Source of the DNA: Thermus sp. LT1-2-5
GTDB lineage: Bacteria; Deinococcota; Deinococci; Deinococcales; Thermaceae
Assembly: GCF_040363165.1 (NCBI RefSeq)
Contig: NZ_BSRG01000009.1
Span: 1 to 64,000, forward strand
DNA length: 64,000 nt
Direction: 5' to 3'
In this document: one piece after another, positions 44,881 to 56,239 of the stretch
Numbering within the stretch: position 1 is the stretch's first letter
Layout: each line of letters opens with the position of its first letter
Made by a program: the position numbers and the translations under genes
The notes under the pieces: generated by a model
Told to the model about the DNA's origin: nothing
The model's database searches: none
Seen by the model: the letters and a program-made list of their open reading frames with translations, nothing else

Positions 44881-44942
44881 ACCAGGCTTTTCCCTTAGGG
44901 GTCTTTCTTGCCTTGGCGTTGCCCTGTGTCTTGAGCCGGTGC

Positions 44943-44971
44943 TTGAAGGCTTTGGGGTGAGGAGATAGACT
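44943..44971 (+). promoter_or_regulatory. Promoter of the tRNA operon
   Basis: TTGAAG (44943-44948), 17-base spacer, TAGACT (44966-44971); transcription would start about 24 bases before tRNA-Glu. Confidence 0.65.
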
Positions 44972-45001
44972 AAATCCCTGGGGTCGATGCCCTGGATACG
45001 T

Positions 45002-45076
45002 GGCCCCATCGTCTAGCGGTTAGGACGCGGCCCTCTCAAGGCCGAAACGGGGGTTCGATTCCCCCTGGGGTCACCA
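45002..45076 (+). tRNA. tRNA-Glu (anticodon CTC)
   Basis: A full cloverleaf: acceptor GGCCCCA pairs with TGGGGTC (one G-U), D-arm GTCT...GGAC, anticodon stem CGGCC/GGCCG with loop CTCTCAA, so anticodon CTC, and T-arm GGGGG TTCGATT CCCCC. Discriminator A and CCA are encoded. Read from the TTGAAG/TAGACT promoter together with tRNA-Val one base downstream. Confidence 0.96.
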
Positions 45077-45077
45077 G

Positions 45078-45154
45078 GGGCGGCTAGCTCAGTTGGTCAG
45101 AGCGCTCGCCTTACAAGCGAGAGGTCAGAGGTTCAAATCCTCTGCCGCCCACCA
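45078..45154 (+). tRNA. tRNA-Val (anticodon TAC)
   Basis: A full cloverleaf: acceptor GGGCGGC pairs with GCCGCCC, D-arm with AGCTCAGTTGGTCAGAGC, anticodon stem CTCGC/GCGAG with loop CTTACAA, so anticodon TAC, and T-arm AGAGG TTCAAAT CCTCT. Discriminator A and CCA are encoded. Followed by a terminator. Confidence 0.96.
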
Positions 45155-45170
45155 CGATACGTAGGCAAAG

Positions 45171-45206
45171 CTCCCCGCCTTGATAGTGAGGCGGGGAGGC
45201 GTTTTT
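45171..45206 (+). terminator. Intrinsic terminator of the tRNA operon
   Basis: CTCCCCGCCT (45171-45180) and AGGCGGGGAG (45189-45198) form a perfect 10-bp stem with loop TGATAGTG, followed by GCG and TTTTT. Confidence 0.92.
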
Positions 45207-45516
45207 ATTGGGTTGCAAGACGGGTGTTTCCGCGCTTTGGCTGCGGGCCTATCTAGAGCTTGCCTCGATGCTATGGATCTCTGTAGGGAAGGGAAAGCTG
45301 GGTGGGGTGCGGAGGGAGATCAAAGTTCAAGGGAGGCCACAGATTAAAAGTTCCGAGGCTTTGAGGTGAGTTAAGCTATGTTCCCCTGGCATGCTTGGGT
45401 TTTCTGGCGGGCGATGTATCTTGGGAAAGGGTTGCTTCCGTTGCCTGGGAGCTCCCATGGGGATTTTTTAAGGAAAGGGGTAAAAGGATAAAGGATGTGG
45501 TAATCGGAGAGGAGGC
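45207..45516. other. Low-G+C intergenic region upstream of the methylase
   Basis: No established gene. The DNA is clearly richer in A+T than elsewhere. It holds a possible 37-codon ORF (45378-45491, beginning MFPWHAWVFWRAMY) with GAGGTGAG seven bases before its ATG, and a perfect 12-bp palindrome TGGGAGCTCCCA at 45446-45457 followed by a T-run. The palindrome could be an operator or part of a terminator. None of this is certain. Confidence 0.4.
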
Positions 45517-48500
45517 GTGGGCGTTTTTTCTATAGGTTCCTTAGTCCGCTATCGAGGCCGCAACTGGGTTTTGGTGGAGGAGCAGGGAGACATTCTGTAC
45601 CTGCGTCCCCTAGCGGGTTCTACGGCTACCCTTTTGCCGGTGAGTGTAAGCCTAGCGGAGGCGATTCGGCATGTACTTCCCCACGAAGCCCTGGTCCTTT
45701 TAGGGCTTCCCACAACCTCGACGGAACGACAGGAAGCCTACCCTCAGGTAGACCATCGGGGTGATGAAAACCTCACCGAAGGCGTGAAGGGTTTTATCAT
45801 TGACCTGGGCACCGGTTTCCTGCGCGGTCCCCAGGGGGAGAGCCTGACTCAAGACCTTCAGGCGTTCCACCACGACCTCCTGCGAATAGCCTACCGCATT
45901 CTCTTTCTCCTTGTAGCCGAGGCTCGGGGTATTCTTGGGGGAAACGAGCTTTACCGCCAGGCTTTTTCCCTTCACCGCATTCTAGACCTCGCCGCTCGGG
46001 GGGAAGCCTATACCGAGGATTTGGACCTCTGGCTTGGCCTCAAGACCCTCTTCCGGCTCTTGCGGGACCCCACGCTCCTTGTTAAGGGTGCCCCTGCCGC
46101 CAAGGTCCTGGGTCTAGAGGTTCTTGACGGCCATCTCTTTGAACCCCTCACCTTGGAGCAGAGCCCTTACGCCGTGGACAACCGCTACTTGCTTCGGGCC
46201 TTCCACCACCTGGCTTTCTCCCAAGATGCCAAGGGGCAGTGCCTTCAACGCATTGACTACGCTGCTTTGGACGTGGAGGAACTAGGCTCGGTGTACGAGA
46301 GCCTCTTAGAACACGCCCCTGTACTAAGGCGAGAAGAAGAAGGTTTGGTCCTTGCCTTCGGAGCGGGAACAGAGCGGAAGCGCTCCGGGAGCTATTACAC
46401 CCCAGCGGTTTTGGTGGAGCTGGTTCTTAAGGAAGCCCTAGATCCGGTGGTAGAGGGGCGCCTGAAGAAGGCGGGGGACGACCCCAAGGCGCAGGAACAG
46501 GCCATCCTTTCCCTCAAGGTGATTGACCCCGCCTCGGGGAGCGGCCACTTCCTTCTGGGGGCGGCCCGGAGGCTCGCCCGCCGCCTGGCCCAGGTGCGCA
46601 CCGGGGAGGAGGAGCCCTCCCCCGAGGTCTACCGCCAGGCGGTGCGGGACGTGGTGGCGAACTGCCTCTACGCTGTGGACCTGAACCCTCTGGCGGTGGA
46701 GCTCTGCCGGGTGGCCCTTTGGATGGAAAGCCACGTGCCGGGGAAGCCCCTCACCTTTCTGGACCACCGCATAAAGTGCGGGAACTCCCTGGTGGGAGTC
46801 CTGGAACCCAAGGTTTTGAAGGAGGGGGTGCCCGATGAAGCTTTCGCCGCAAAACTAGGGGACGCCAAGGAGGTAGCCCTCTTCCTTAAGGGGGTGAACC
46901 GCCGCCAACGGAGGGGAGAGCAGACCCTCTTTGCCCCGCTCCGGGAGAGCGTTCTGGAGGAGGAGCAGAGGAACCTGGCCACGGTTCTTCAGGAATTGGC
47001 CCGCCTTCCCGAGGACCGCGCCCAGGATGTGGCTGCCAAGGCCAAGGTCTATGAGGGGCTACGGGAGAAGGGGACTTGGGGAAGGCTCAAGCTTGCTTCG
47101 GACCTTTGGACGGCTGCCTTTTTCCAAGGCTTTTCTGGCGGGGGGCCTTTTATCACCACGGAAGCGGTGTGGCGGGCTTTGGAGGGTGGGGTGGACCCTG
47201 TTCTTAGGGAGCGTGCCGAGGCGCTCGCCCAGCGCCACCGCTTCTTTCACTGGTGGCTGGAGTTCCCCGAGGTCTTCGCCCACGGGGGGTTTGATGTGGT
47301 GCTAGGAAATCCGCCTTGGACCCGCCGCCGAGAGGAAGGGGACGTGGCCCGTTTCCTCAAGGGCTCAGGCCGTTTTCCCCTAACCTGTGAGGGCACCAAC
47401 ACCTACCAATTTTTCACCGAGCTCGCCCGTTCCCTTTGCCGCTCTGGGGGTATGTGCGGGCTTCTGGTGCCCACTGGTTTGGCCACAGACTCGGGTAGCC
47501 GGAGTCTGTTCAGGGATATCGTGTTGAGGGGCCAGCTCAGAGCGCTTTACGACTTCGAAAACCGGAAGGGGTTTTTCCCGGACGTGGATCGCCGTTTCCG
47601 GTTTGCCCTCGTGGCTTTCTCCGGGGGGAACGGGGAGGTTCCTTGCCCTTCTGAGAAGGATAGAGCGGCGCGCGTGGCCTTTTTTCTCGCTGATCCTAAG
47701 GAGGTGGATGACGAAAGACGGCACTTGCTTCTATCGGGAGAAGATTTCGCCCTCTTCAACCCCAATACCTGGATGGCTCCCCTTTTCCGCACCCCCCAGG
47801 ATGCGGCGCTTGCCCGCCATCTTTATCGGGTGTCGGGCATCCTGTACCGTGAGGAGCCAAAGAAGGACCCTTGGGGAATCCGCCTTGGCCTGCTTTTTTC
47901 CTTAGAACGCCGCTTGCCCTTTTTCCGCTCTCGCCAAGAGCTGCGGGGGGCCATGCCTTCGGGCCACCGCTTGCGCTTTGGGGGAGAAGCCTATGTGCCT
48001 TTTTGGGAAGCCAAGATGTTCCACCAATATAACCATCGCTATGCGGACTACGCCTCGGGGAAGATCCGTCCCCTATCCGCTTCCGCCCTTTTGGACCCCG
48101 CTTACGCGATAGCGCCTGCCTATTACCTACCCGAAGACGTGGTGGAGGAGCGCCTCTCCCATTTTGAGGGAGCTCGCTTTCCTAAGCGGCCTTGGCTTCT
48201 TGCCTTTCGTAACGTAGCCCGGGCCACCGACGAACGCACGGTGATCTTTACCCCGCTTCCCCGCTTAGGGGTGGGAGGGAAAGCTCCGCTACTCTTTTCC
48301 CTAGAGCCAAGCGTTCGCATCCTCGCTCTTCTTGCCAACCTGAATAGCTTGGTTTTGGACTATGCGGCCCGGCAGAAAATCGGCGCCACGGACTTGAGCT
48401 TCCACCACATCAAGCAGTTTCCGGTTCTGCCCCCAGAGCGGTACCAGGAGGCGGACCTCCACTTCATCGTCCCCCGGGTCCTGGAGCTCACCTACACCGC

Positions 48501-48963
48501 CTGGGACCTCGCCCCCTTGGCCCAGGAGGTGTGGGAAGAGGCGGACGAAGGCCTCCGGGAAGCCATCCGACGTTGGCGAGAGGCAGCCCCCACGCACCCG
48601 GACAAGCCTCCCTCCTGGCTCACCCATCCCTACCCCTTCCCGCCCTTCCAATGGGATGAAAACAGACGGGCCCGCCTACGGGCTGAGCTAGACGCCTACT
48701 ACGCCAGGCTCTACGGCCTAAACCGCAAACAACTCCGCTACATCCTGGATCCGCAGGACCTCACAGAAAAGGAGCTCCAGGACATTCTTTCGGACCTGGA
48801 GGAGGTGCACGATCCCCTAGACGAGGCCGCTTACCGCAGGCGCCGGGGAGGAAGCCGCTTCCCAGGGGAGACCTTCCGAGTGCTTAGAGAGAAGGAGGTG
48901 AGGCGCTACGGGGAATACCGCACTCGAAGGCTTGTCCTCGAGGCGTGGGAAAAACTGAGCTGA
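45517..48963 (+). CDS. Large N6-adenine DNA methylase, DISARM DrmMI-like
   Basis: A 1148-residue protein. The SAM motif [19 protein letters not shown] (near residue 337) and catalytic GNPPWTRRR (near 598) mark an Eco57I-type N6-adenine methylase. The flanking parts [18 protein letters not shown] and [15 protein letters not shown] fit the DrmMI methylase of class 1 DISARM. The first 40 residues ([20 protein letters not shown], then LRPLAGS) resemble the start of DrmD helicases instead. No drmA, drmB, drmC or nuclease is nearby. It could also be a type IIG-like enzyme, but no PD-ExK motif was seen. GTG start after GGAGAGG; low-G+C DNA points to transfer. Confidence 0.7.
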   Translation: MGVFSIGSLVRYRGRNWVLVEEQGDILYLRPLAGSTATLLPVSVSLAEAIRHVLPHEALVLLGLPTTSTERQEAYPQVDHRGDENLTEGVKGFIIDLGTGFLRGPQGESLTQDLQAFHHDLLRIAYRILFLLVAEARGILGGNELYRQAFSLHRILDLAARGEAYTEDLDLWLGLKTLFRLLRDPTLLVKGAPAAKVLGLEVLDGHLFEPLTLEQSPYAVDNRYLLRAFHHLAFSQDAKGQCLQRIDYAALDVEELGSVYESLLEHAPVLRREEEGLVLAFGAGTERKRSGSYYTPAVLVELVLKEALDPVVEGRLKKAGDDPKAQEQAILSLKVIDPASGSGHFLLGAARRLARRLAQVRTGEEEPSPEVYRQAVRDVVANCLYAVDLNPLAVELCRVALWMESHVPGKPLTFLDHRIKCGNSLVGVLEPKVLKEGVPDEAFAAKLGDAKEVALFLKGVNRRQRRGEQTLFAPLRESVLEEEQRNLATVLQELARLPEDRAQDVAAKAKVYEGLREKGTWGRLKLASDLWTAAFFQGFSGGGPFITTEAVWRALEGGVDPVLRERAEALAQRHRFFHWWLEFPEVFAHGGFDVVLGNPPWTRRREEGDVARFLKGSGRFPLTCEGTNTYQFFTELARSLCRSGGMCGLLVPTGLATDSGSRSLFRDIVLRGQLRALYDFENRKGFFPDVDRRFRFALVAFSGGNGEVPCPSEKDRAARVAFFLADPKEVDDERRHLLLSGEDFALFNPNTWMAPLFRTPQDAALARHLYRVSGILYREEPKKDPWGIRLGLLFSLERRLPFFRSRQELRGAMPSGHRLRFGGEAYVPFWEAKMFHQYNHRYADYASGKIRPLSASALLDPAYAIAPAYYLPEDVVEERLSHFEGARFPKRPWLLAFRNVARATDERTVIFTPLPRLGVGGKAPLLFSLEPSVRILALLANLNSLVLDYAARQKIGATDLSFHHIKQFPVLPPERYQEADLHFIVPRVLELTYTAWDLAPLAQEVWEEADEGLREAIRRWREAAPTHPDKPPSWLTHPYPFPPFQWDENRRARLRAELDAYYARLYGLNRKQLRYILDPQDLTEKELQDILSDLEEVHDPLDEAAYRRRRGGSRFPGETFRVLREKEVRRYGEYRTRRLVLEAWEKLS

Positions 48964-48978
48964 ACCTCAGGGAGGCGC

Positions 48979-51224
<2,246 letters not shown>

Positions 51225-51236
51225 ACGCACCCCCGC

Positions 51237-51264
51237 AAAGAAAAACCCCCGGGACGGGCCCGGG
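51237..51264 (-). terminator. Attenuator terminator upstream of lysJ
   Basis: On the minus strand CCCGGG (51264-51259) pairs with CCCGGG (51253-51248), loop CCCGT, followed by GG and TTTTTCTTT (51245-51237). It lies between the leader ORF and the lysJ start, so it would stop transcription before the gene. Its first arm is also the 3' arm of the alternative hairpin. Confidence 0.7.
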
Positions 51265-51283
51265 AAGCCAGGCTTCCCAGGCC
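51257..51283 (-). promoter_or_regulatory. Antiterminator hairpin of the lysJ leader
   Basis: GGCCTGGGAAG (51283-51273) pairs over 11 bp with CTTCCCGGGCC (51267-51257), loop CCTGG, with one G-U pair. Since it uses the terminator's CCCGGG, only one of the two can form. Its 5' arm starts three bases after the leader-ORF stop codon. Confidence 0.65.
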
Positions 51284-51286
51284 GGT

Positions 51287-51310
51287 TTAGGTTTTGCCCC
51301 GGACGGCCAT
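51287..51310 (-). CDS. Putative lysJ leader peptide (7 residues)
   Basis: ATG GCC GTC CGG GGC AAA ACC TAA encodes MAVRGKT. It begins nine bases after the -10 hexamer, so its mRNA is nearly leaderless. The Arg (CGG) and Lys (AAA) codons are in the position expected for a stalling ribosome, just before the hairpins. It is very short, and translation is unproven. Confidence 0.55.
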   Translation of the reverse strand: MAVRGKT

Positions 51311-51319
51311 CTCCCCTTC

Positions 51320-51348
51320 AGGGTAGGAGGCCCGCCCCCCGGTGTCAA
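51320..51348 (-). promoter_or_regulatory. Promoter of lysJ-lysK
   Basis: A consensus TTGACA (51348-51343), a 17-base spacer and TACCCT (51325-51320) on the minus strand. It occupies the same DNA as the expected -35 region of the divergent folK promoter. Confidence 0.75.
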
Positions 51349-51353
51349 CGGGA

Positions 51354-51359
51354 TAGACT
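51354..51359 (+). promoter_or_regulatory. Leaderless -10 of folK
   Basis: TAGACT six bases before GTG 51366. The matching -35 position falls within the divergent lysJ promoter. Confidence 0.6.
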
Positions 51360-51365
51360 GGGGGC

Positions 51366-51845
51366 GTGCTGGCCTACGTGGGCCTGGGTTCCAACCTGGG
51401 GGATCGGGCCGCCTACCTCTTGGCTGCCTCCTCCTTGCTTTCCCGGCTTCCCAAGACCCATCTCCGCCGCCTCTCTCCCGTGTACGAGACCGCGCCCCTT
51501 GGCCCGCCCCAACCTCCCTACCTCAACCTGGTGGCGGAGGTGGAAACGGGCTTGGGCCCGAGGGAACTCCTCGAGGCCCTCTTGCAGGTGGAAAAGGCCT
51601 TGGGCCGGGAGCGGAAGGAGCGCTGGGGCCCTAGGACCATCGATCTGGACCTCCTCCTCTACGGGGACCAGGTCCTGGAGGAGGAGGGGCTTCAGGTGCC
51701 CCACCCCAGGCTCCACGAGCGGGCCTTCGTGCTGGTGCCCCTTTTGGACCTCCTCCCCGAGGGGCGGCACCCCGTCTTGGGCCTAGGTTTCGCCGAGCTC
51801 TTGGCCGCCTTGGACGCCACCGGGGTTTCGCCCCTTGTGCTATAG
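51366..51845 (+). CDS. folK: Folate biosynthesis pyrophosphokinase (HPPK)
   Basis: A 159-residue 2-amino-4-hydroxy-6-hydroxymethyldihydropteridine diphosphokinase in folate synthesis. Signatures: LAYVGLGSNLGDRAAYL at the start, SPVYETAPLGPPQPPYLNL and KERWGPRTIDLDLLLYGDQV with the metal-binding DLD, then PHPRLHERAFVLVPL. GTG start is fixed by the promoter. Folate genes folP/folB are not nearby. Confidence 0.95.
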   Translation: MLAYVGLGSNLGDRAAYLLAASSLLSRLPKTHLRRLSPVYETAPLGPPQPPYLNLVAEVETGLGPRELLEALLQVEKALGRERKERWGPRTIDLDLLLYGDQVLEEEGLQVPHPRLHERAFVLVPLLDLLPEGRHPVLGLGFAELLAALDATGVSPLVL

Positions 51846-51846
51846 T
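51841..51846 (+). promoter_or_regulatory. -10 of the S1-domain gene
   Basis: TATAGT; it contains the folK TAG stop codon. A leader of about 30 bases with GAGGAGAAGG follows. Confidence 0.5.
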
Positions 51847-51884
51847 GGGGGCATCGCGGGCAGGACCGCGCGAGGAGAAGGAAA

Positions 51885-52262
51885 GTGGAGATAGAAGCGG
51901 GAAGCATCGTGGAAGGCCGCGTGGTGCGGGTGACGGATTTTGGCGCCTTTGTGGAACTCCCGGGCGGGGAGCAGGGGCTGGTGCACATCTCCCAGATTGC
52001 CCACGAGTTCGTGAAGAACGTCCGGGACTTCCTCAACGAGGGGGACATCGTCCAGGTGATGGTGAAGGGCCGGGATGCCAAGGGCAGGCTGGACCTTTCC
52101 ATCAAGGACCTCACCCCGGCCCCCGAGGGGGCGCCTCCACCTCGGCCCAGGCGGCTCCCCAAGCAGTCCCCGGAGTTCGAGAACAAGCTCAAGAGCTTCC
52201 TCCGGGGCACCGGGGGGTTTGGCGGCGGCAAGGGCAAGAAGGGCGGCCGCAAGAAGCGTTAG
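51885..52262 (+). CDS. S1 RNA-binding domain protein
   Basis: A 125-residue protein with one S1 domain (residues 5-76: GSIVEGRVVRVTDFGAFVEL, GEQGLVHISQIAHEFVKNVR, then DIVQVMVKGRDAKGRLDLS) and a basic Gly/Lys/Arg tail. It resembles the small S1 proteins known as general stress protein 13 or YabR, and the S1 domain of polynucleotide phosphorylase. It probably binds RNA or ribosomes. GTG start after GAGGAGAAGG. Followed by a weak terminator. Confidence 0.8.
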   Translation: MEIEAGSIVEGRVVRVTDFGAFVELPGGEQGLVHISQIAHEFVKNVRDFLNEGDIVQVMVKGRDAKGRLDLSIKDLTPAPEGAPPPRPRRLPKQSPEFENKLKSFLRGTGGFGGGKGKKGGRKKR

Positions 52263-52276
52263 CGCCCAAAAGGGGT

Positions 52277-52306
52277 CCCCGGGGGGTTTATCCCTCCGGG
52301 GCTTTG
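52277..52306 (+). terminator. Probable terminator after the S1 gene
   Basis: CCCCGGGGGG (52277-52286) pairs with CCCTCCGGGG (52292-52301, one G-U), loop TTTAT, then CTTTG. The T-run is short. Confidence 0.5.
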
Positions 52307-52323
52307 CCGTAGAGTAGGGGGGT

Positions 52324-52653
52324 ATGGCGAAGCCCCTGGAGGTTACCGACCAGAACTTTGATGAGCTCTTGGGCGGCCACCCCTTGGTCCTGGTGGACTT
52401 TTGGGCCGAGTGGTGCGCTCCTTGCCGCATGATCGCTCCCATCCTCGAGGAACTGGCCCAGGAGTACGAGGGCAAGCTTGTGGTGGCCAAGCTGGACGTG
52501 GACGAGAACCCCAAGACTGCCATGCGCTTTCGCGTGATGAGCATCCCCACGGTGATCCTCTTTAAAAACGGCCAACCCGTGGAGGTCCTGGTGGGGGCGC
52601 AGCCCAAGCGCAACTTCCAGGCCAAGATCGAAAAACACCTGCCGCAGGCATGA
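52324..52653 (+). CDS. trxA: Thioredoxin
   Basis: A 109-residue thioredoxin with the active site [12 protein letters not shown] (CAPC in place of the usual CGPC) and the cis-proline in [15 protein letters not shown]. It reduces disulfides in the cytosol. The CAPC variant may shift its redox potential. TAGAGT (52310-52315) lies eight bases before the ATG and may be a leaderless -10. It overlaps plsX by four bases. Confidence 0.94.
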   Translation: MAKPLEVTDQNFDELLGGHPLVLVDFWAEWCAPCRMIAPILEELAQEYEGKLVVAKLDVDENPKTAMRFRVMSIPTVILFKNGQPVEVLVGAQPKRNFQAKIEKHLPQA

Positions 52654-53630
52654 GGATCGCCCTGGACGCCATGGGGGGGGACCGGGCCCCCGAGGTCACG
52701 GTCCAGGGAGCTCTCCTGGCGGCCCAGGAGGGGGTGGAGGTCCTGTTGGTGGGGGAGGAGGGGCGGCTTGAGGCGGCCTTGGCCCGTTTTGGGGGCAGGC
52801 TTCCCATCCACCCCGCCCCCGACTGGATCCGTATGGAGGAGCACGCCACCGAGGTGCGCAAGCGCCGGGAAAGCTCCATCTGGGTCGCCCTGGAGCTTTT
52901 GAAGAAGGGCGAGGTGGCGGCGGTGGTTTCCATGGGGCACACCGGGGCCACCATGGCCGCCGCCCTTTTCGTTTTGGGCCGGGTGCGGGGGGTGGAGCGG
53001 CCCGCCTTGCTCGTGGAGTTCCCGAGCCTAAAGGGGCGCACCTTTCTCCTGGACGGGGGGGCCAACGCCGACTGCCGCCCCTCCTTCCTGGTGCAGTTTG
53101 CCGCCATGGGCCTGGCCTACGCCGAGGCCAGCGGGGTGGCGCACCCCCGGGTGGGCCTCCTCTCCATCGGGGAGGAGGAGGGGAAGGGAAACGCCTTGGT
53201 CCTCGAGGCCTATCCCCTTTTGCGGGCGGCCTTGGGGGAGCGCTTTTTCGGCAACGTGGAGGGGCGGGACATCTTCTATGGCACCGCAGAGGTGGTGGTC
53301 ACGGACGGTTTCACCGGGAACGTGGCCCTGAAGCTGGCGGAGGGGGAGGCCAAGGTCCTCTTCACCTGGATCAAGGAGGCCTTCGCCGCAAGCCCTTGGG
53401 CCAGGCTGGGCGCCCTTTTGGCCCGGGGCGCCTTGCGCCGGGTAAAGGCGCGGGTGGACCCTTCCCAGTACGGGGCCATGCCCCTTCTGGGGGTGGAGGG
53501 GGCGGTCTTCATCGGCCACGGCTCGGCGGACGCCCTGGCGGTGAAAAACGCCCTGCTTCGGGCCAAGGCCTTGGTGGAGGCGGGGCTACTGGCGCGGGTG
53601 CGGGAGGCCCTGGCCGCCCTACACGTCTAG
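52650..53630 (+). CDS. plsX: Phosphate acyltransferase PlsX
   Basis: PlsX (326 residues) makes acyl-phosphate from acyl-ACP as the first step of phospholipid synthesis. Signatures are [50 protein letters not shown] and [18 protein letters not shown], ending with [15 protein letters not shown]. Overlap with trxA implies co-transcription. Fatty acid genes (fab) that often follow plsX are missing; the next gene is convergent and overlaps by 12 bases. Confidence 0.96.
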   Translation: MRIALDAMGGDRAPEVTVQGALLAAQEGVEVLLVGEEGRLEAALARFGGRLPIHPAPDWIRMEEHATEVRKRRESSIWVALELLKKGEVAAVVSMGHTGATMAAALFVLGRVRGVERPALLVEFPSLKGRTFLLDGGANADCRPSFLVQFAAMGLAYAEASGVAHPRVGLLSIGEEEGKGNALVLEAYPLLRAALGERFFGNVEGRDIFYGTAEVVVTDGFTGNVALKLAEGEAKVLFTWIKEAFAASPWARLGALLARGALRRVKARVDPSQYGAMPLLGVEGAVFIGHGSADALAVKNALLRAKALVEAGLLARVREALAALHV

Positions 53631-54038
53631 GATTACCCGGGCCCGCCACCTCCCCCCTTCCTGGCCCACAAGGAGGCCGTGGAAGGTGGCGCTTTTCACC
53701 TCCCCCTGGAAGCCGAAGGCCTCCTGGAAGGGCTCGCCTTGGAGGTGGGCTTCCAGGCGGTAGCCCCCCTCCTCTTCCCCAATGCGCACCCTGGCCCTGC
53801 CCGGCACGAAGCCCTTGGTCTGGATCAGGTAGATGAGCTCGTTCAGGTAGCGCACCAAGAGGGTGTCCAGGTCCTCAGCCCAAAGGGTGAGGCGCCGCCG
53901 CCTCTTTCCCCCTTCCGGGGGGTTTTGGAACATCACCGCCAGGAGGCCCTTTAGGGCGGCCTGGAAGAGGCCCTCGAGGCTTTCCGCCTCCACCTCGAAG
54001 CCGATGTCGGCGGTGTGGTCCAATAGCCTCACCACCAT
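53619..54038 (-). CDS. Archease
   Basis: A 139-residue archease, the cofactor that helps the RtcB RNA ligase turn over. The family start VVRLLDHTADIGFEVEAESL is clear, with the metal-binding His-Thr-Ala-Asp, and the C-terminal QGEVKSATFHGLLVGQ is conserved. ATG 54038 overlaps the upstream deacetylase gene by 10 bases; the longer in-frame version is rejected. rtcB is not in the window. Confidence 0.9.
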   Translation of the reverse strand: MVVRLLDHTADIGFEVEAESLEGLFQAALKGLLAVMFQNPPEGGKRRRRLTLWAEDLDTLLVRYLNELIYLIQTKGFVPGRARVRIGEEEGGYRLEAHLQGEPFQEAFGFQGEVKSATFHGLLVGQEGGRWRARVILDV

Positions 54039-54699
54039 GGCCCCTCCACCACGCCCTCCCTCCCCACCACGTGGAAGGTCTCGGTCCAAAGCCTTTCTGG
54101 GTAGCGCTCCAGGAAGGCCAGGACCGAAAGGGCCTGGGTCTTGTGCTGGGCGAGGGCCTTGAGCTTTTCCTTGAGGGCCCACTCGGGCAGGCGCAGACGG
54201 TGGGTTACGGGGTAGGGCCCCTCTGGGCGCACCATGTAGACCACCTGGGCCAGGCCCTCCGCCGCCCCTTGGGCGTAGCGGCTTGCCGCCACGTGATCGG
54301 GGTGGCCGTTCAGGCCGTTCGGGGGGAAGGTCACCACATAGCGGGGCCTTAGGGCAAGGAGGCGCTCCCGGATGGCCGCTTCCGCCTCGGGGTGGTCCAG
54401 AAGGCCTTCCCCTGTGGCCTTCCCCCTTTCCCCCCCTTCCGCCTCCTGGGGGAGGCCGTTGGGGAAGGAGAGGACCTCGAGGAAGTCCACCCGCAGGATC
54501 TCCGCCGCCCGCCGGAGCTCTTCCGTGCGCACCCTTCCCAGCTCTTCCGGCGGGCAGAGGCCCAGGGTCCTTCCCGCCTCTCCTTGGGTCAGGGTGAGGA
54601 TGCCCGTCCTGAGGCCTCTAGCCTTGGCCAGAAGAAGCGCTCCCCCGGCCCCGAAGCCCTCGTCGTCGGGGTGGGGGACCACCACCAAAAGGTCCAGCA

Positions 54700-54700
<1 letters not shown>
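54029..54700 (-). CDS. bshB: PIG-L family deacetylase, probable BshB
   Basis: A 223-residue zinc deacetylase of the LmbE/PIG-L family. LLVVVPHPDDEGFGAGGALL carries the HPDD zinc motif, and NGHPDHVAASRYA the second histidine set. Because bshC is in the same window, the likely substrate is N-acetylglucosaminyl-malate in bacillithiol synthesis (inference; BshB homologues may also act on other amides). It shares one base with the glyA stop and overlaps archease. Confidence 0.8.
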
Positions 54701-55950
<1,250 letters not shown>

Positions 55951-55951
55951 C

Positions 55952-55957
55952 TAAGCT
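55952..55957 (+). promoter_or_regulatory. Leaderless -10 of the small LapA-like gene
   Basis: TAAGCT six bases before ATG 55964, back to back with the glyA promoter. Confidence 0.5.
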
Positions 55958-55963
55958 AAGGCC

Positions 55964-56239
55964 ATGAAAGGGAACGCCTTCACCATCTTGAAATGGGGGG
56001 CCCTTCTGGCCCTTGCCGTTTTGCTCCTCGCCATCCTCCTCATCAACTTCACCACAAGCCGCGACCTGCCCGAGCTGGTGCGGGTGCAGGTGGAGCGCTA
56101 CGCCGTGTGTAGCTACTGGTTTTTCGGCTGGCACCTGGCCTCCACCGGGGCCTTCGCCTTCGCCTTCTTGGCCTTGGGATTTTTCCTTGGGCTCGCCCTT
56201 GGCCTTTACCTGAGGCGGTATGCGCCTAGAGGAGGCTAA
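55964..56239 (+). CDS. Small LapA-like two-helix membrane protein
   Basis: A 91-residue protein with two hydrophobic helices (about 11-27 and 57-80) and a short loop, the LapA/DUF1049 layout, as in the larger protein at 14949 but without its coiled-coil tail. Between the helices lie Asp/Arg-rich residues and a cysteine (YAVCSYW). It overlaps the dynamin-like GTPase gene by 20 bases, so the two are probably made together and may both act at the membrane. Confidence 0.7.
   Translation: MKGNAFTILKWGALLALAVLLLAILLINFTTSRDLPELVRVQVERYAVCSYWFFGWHLASTGAFAFAFLALGFFLGLALGLYLRRYAPRGG

Noticed and set aside
45446-45457. 12-bp palindrome as a restriction controller operator
   Set aside because: No controller gene was found and the adjacent T-run makes a terminator equally possible; kept only as part of the intergenic region.
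45078-48963. Integrated element using tRNA-Val as attachment site
   Set aside because: No integrase and no repeat of the tRNA 3' end near the end of the methylase gene.
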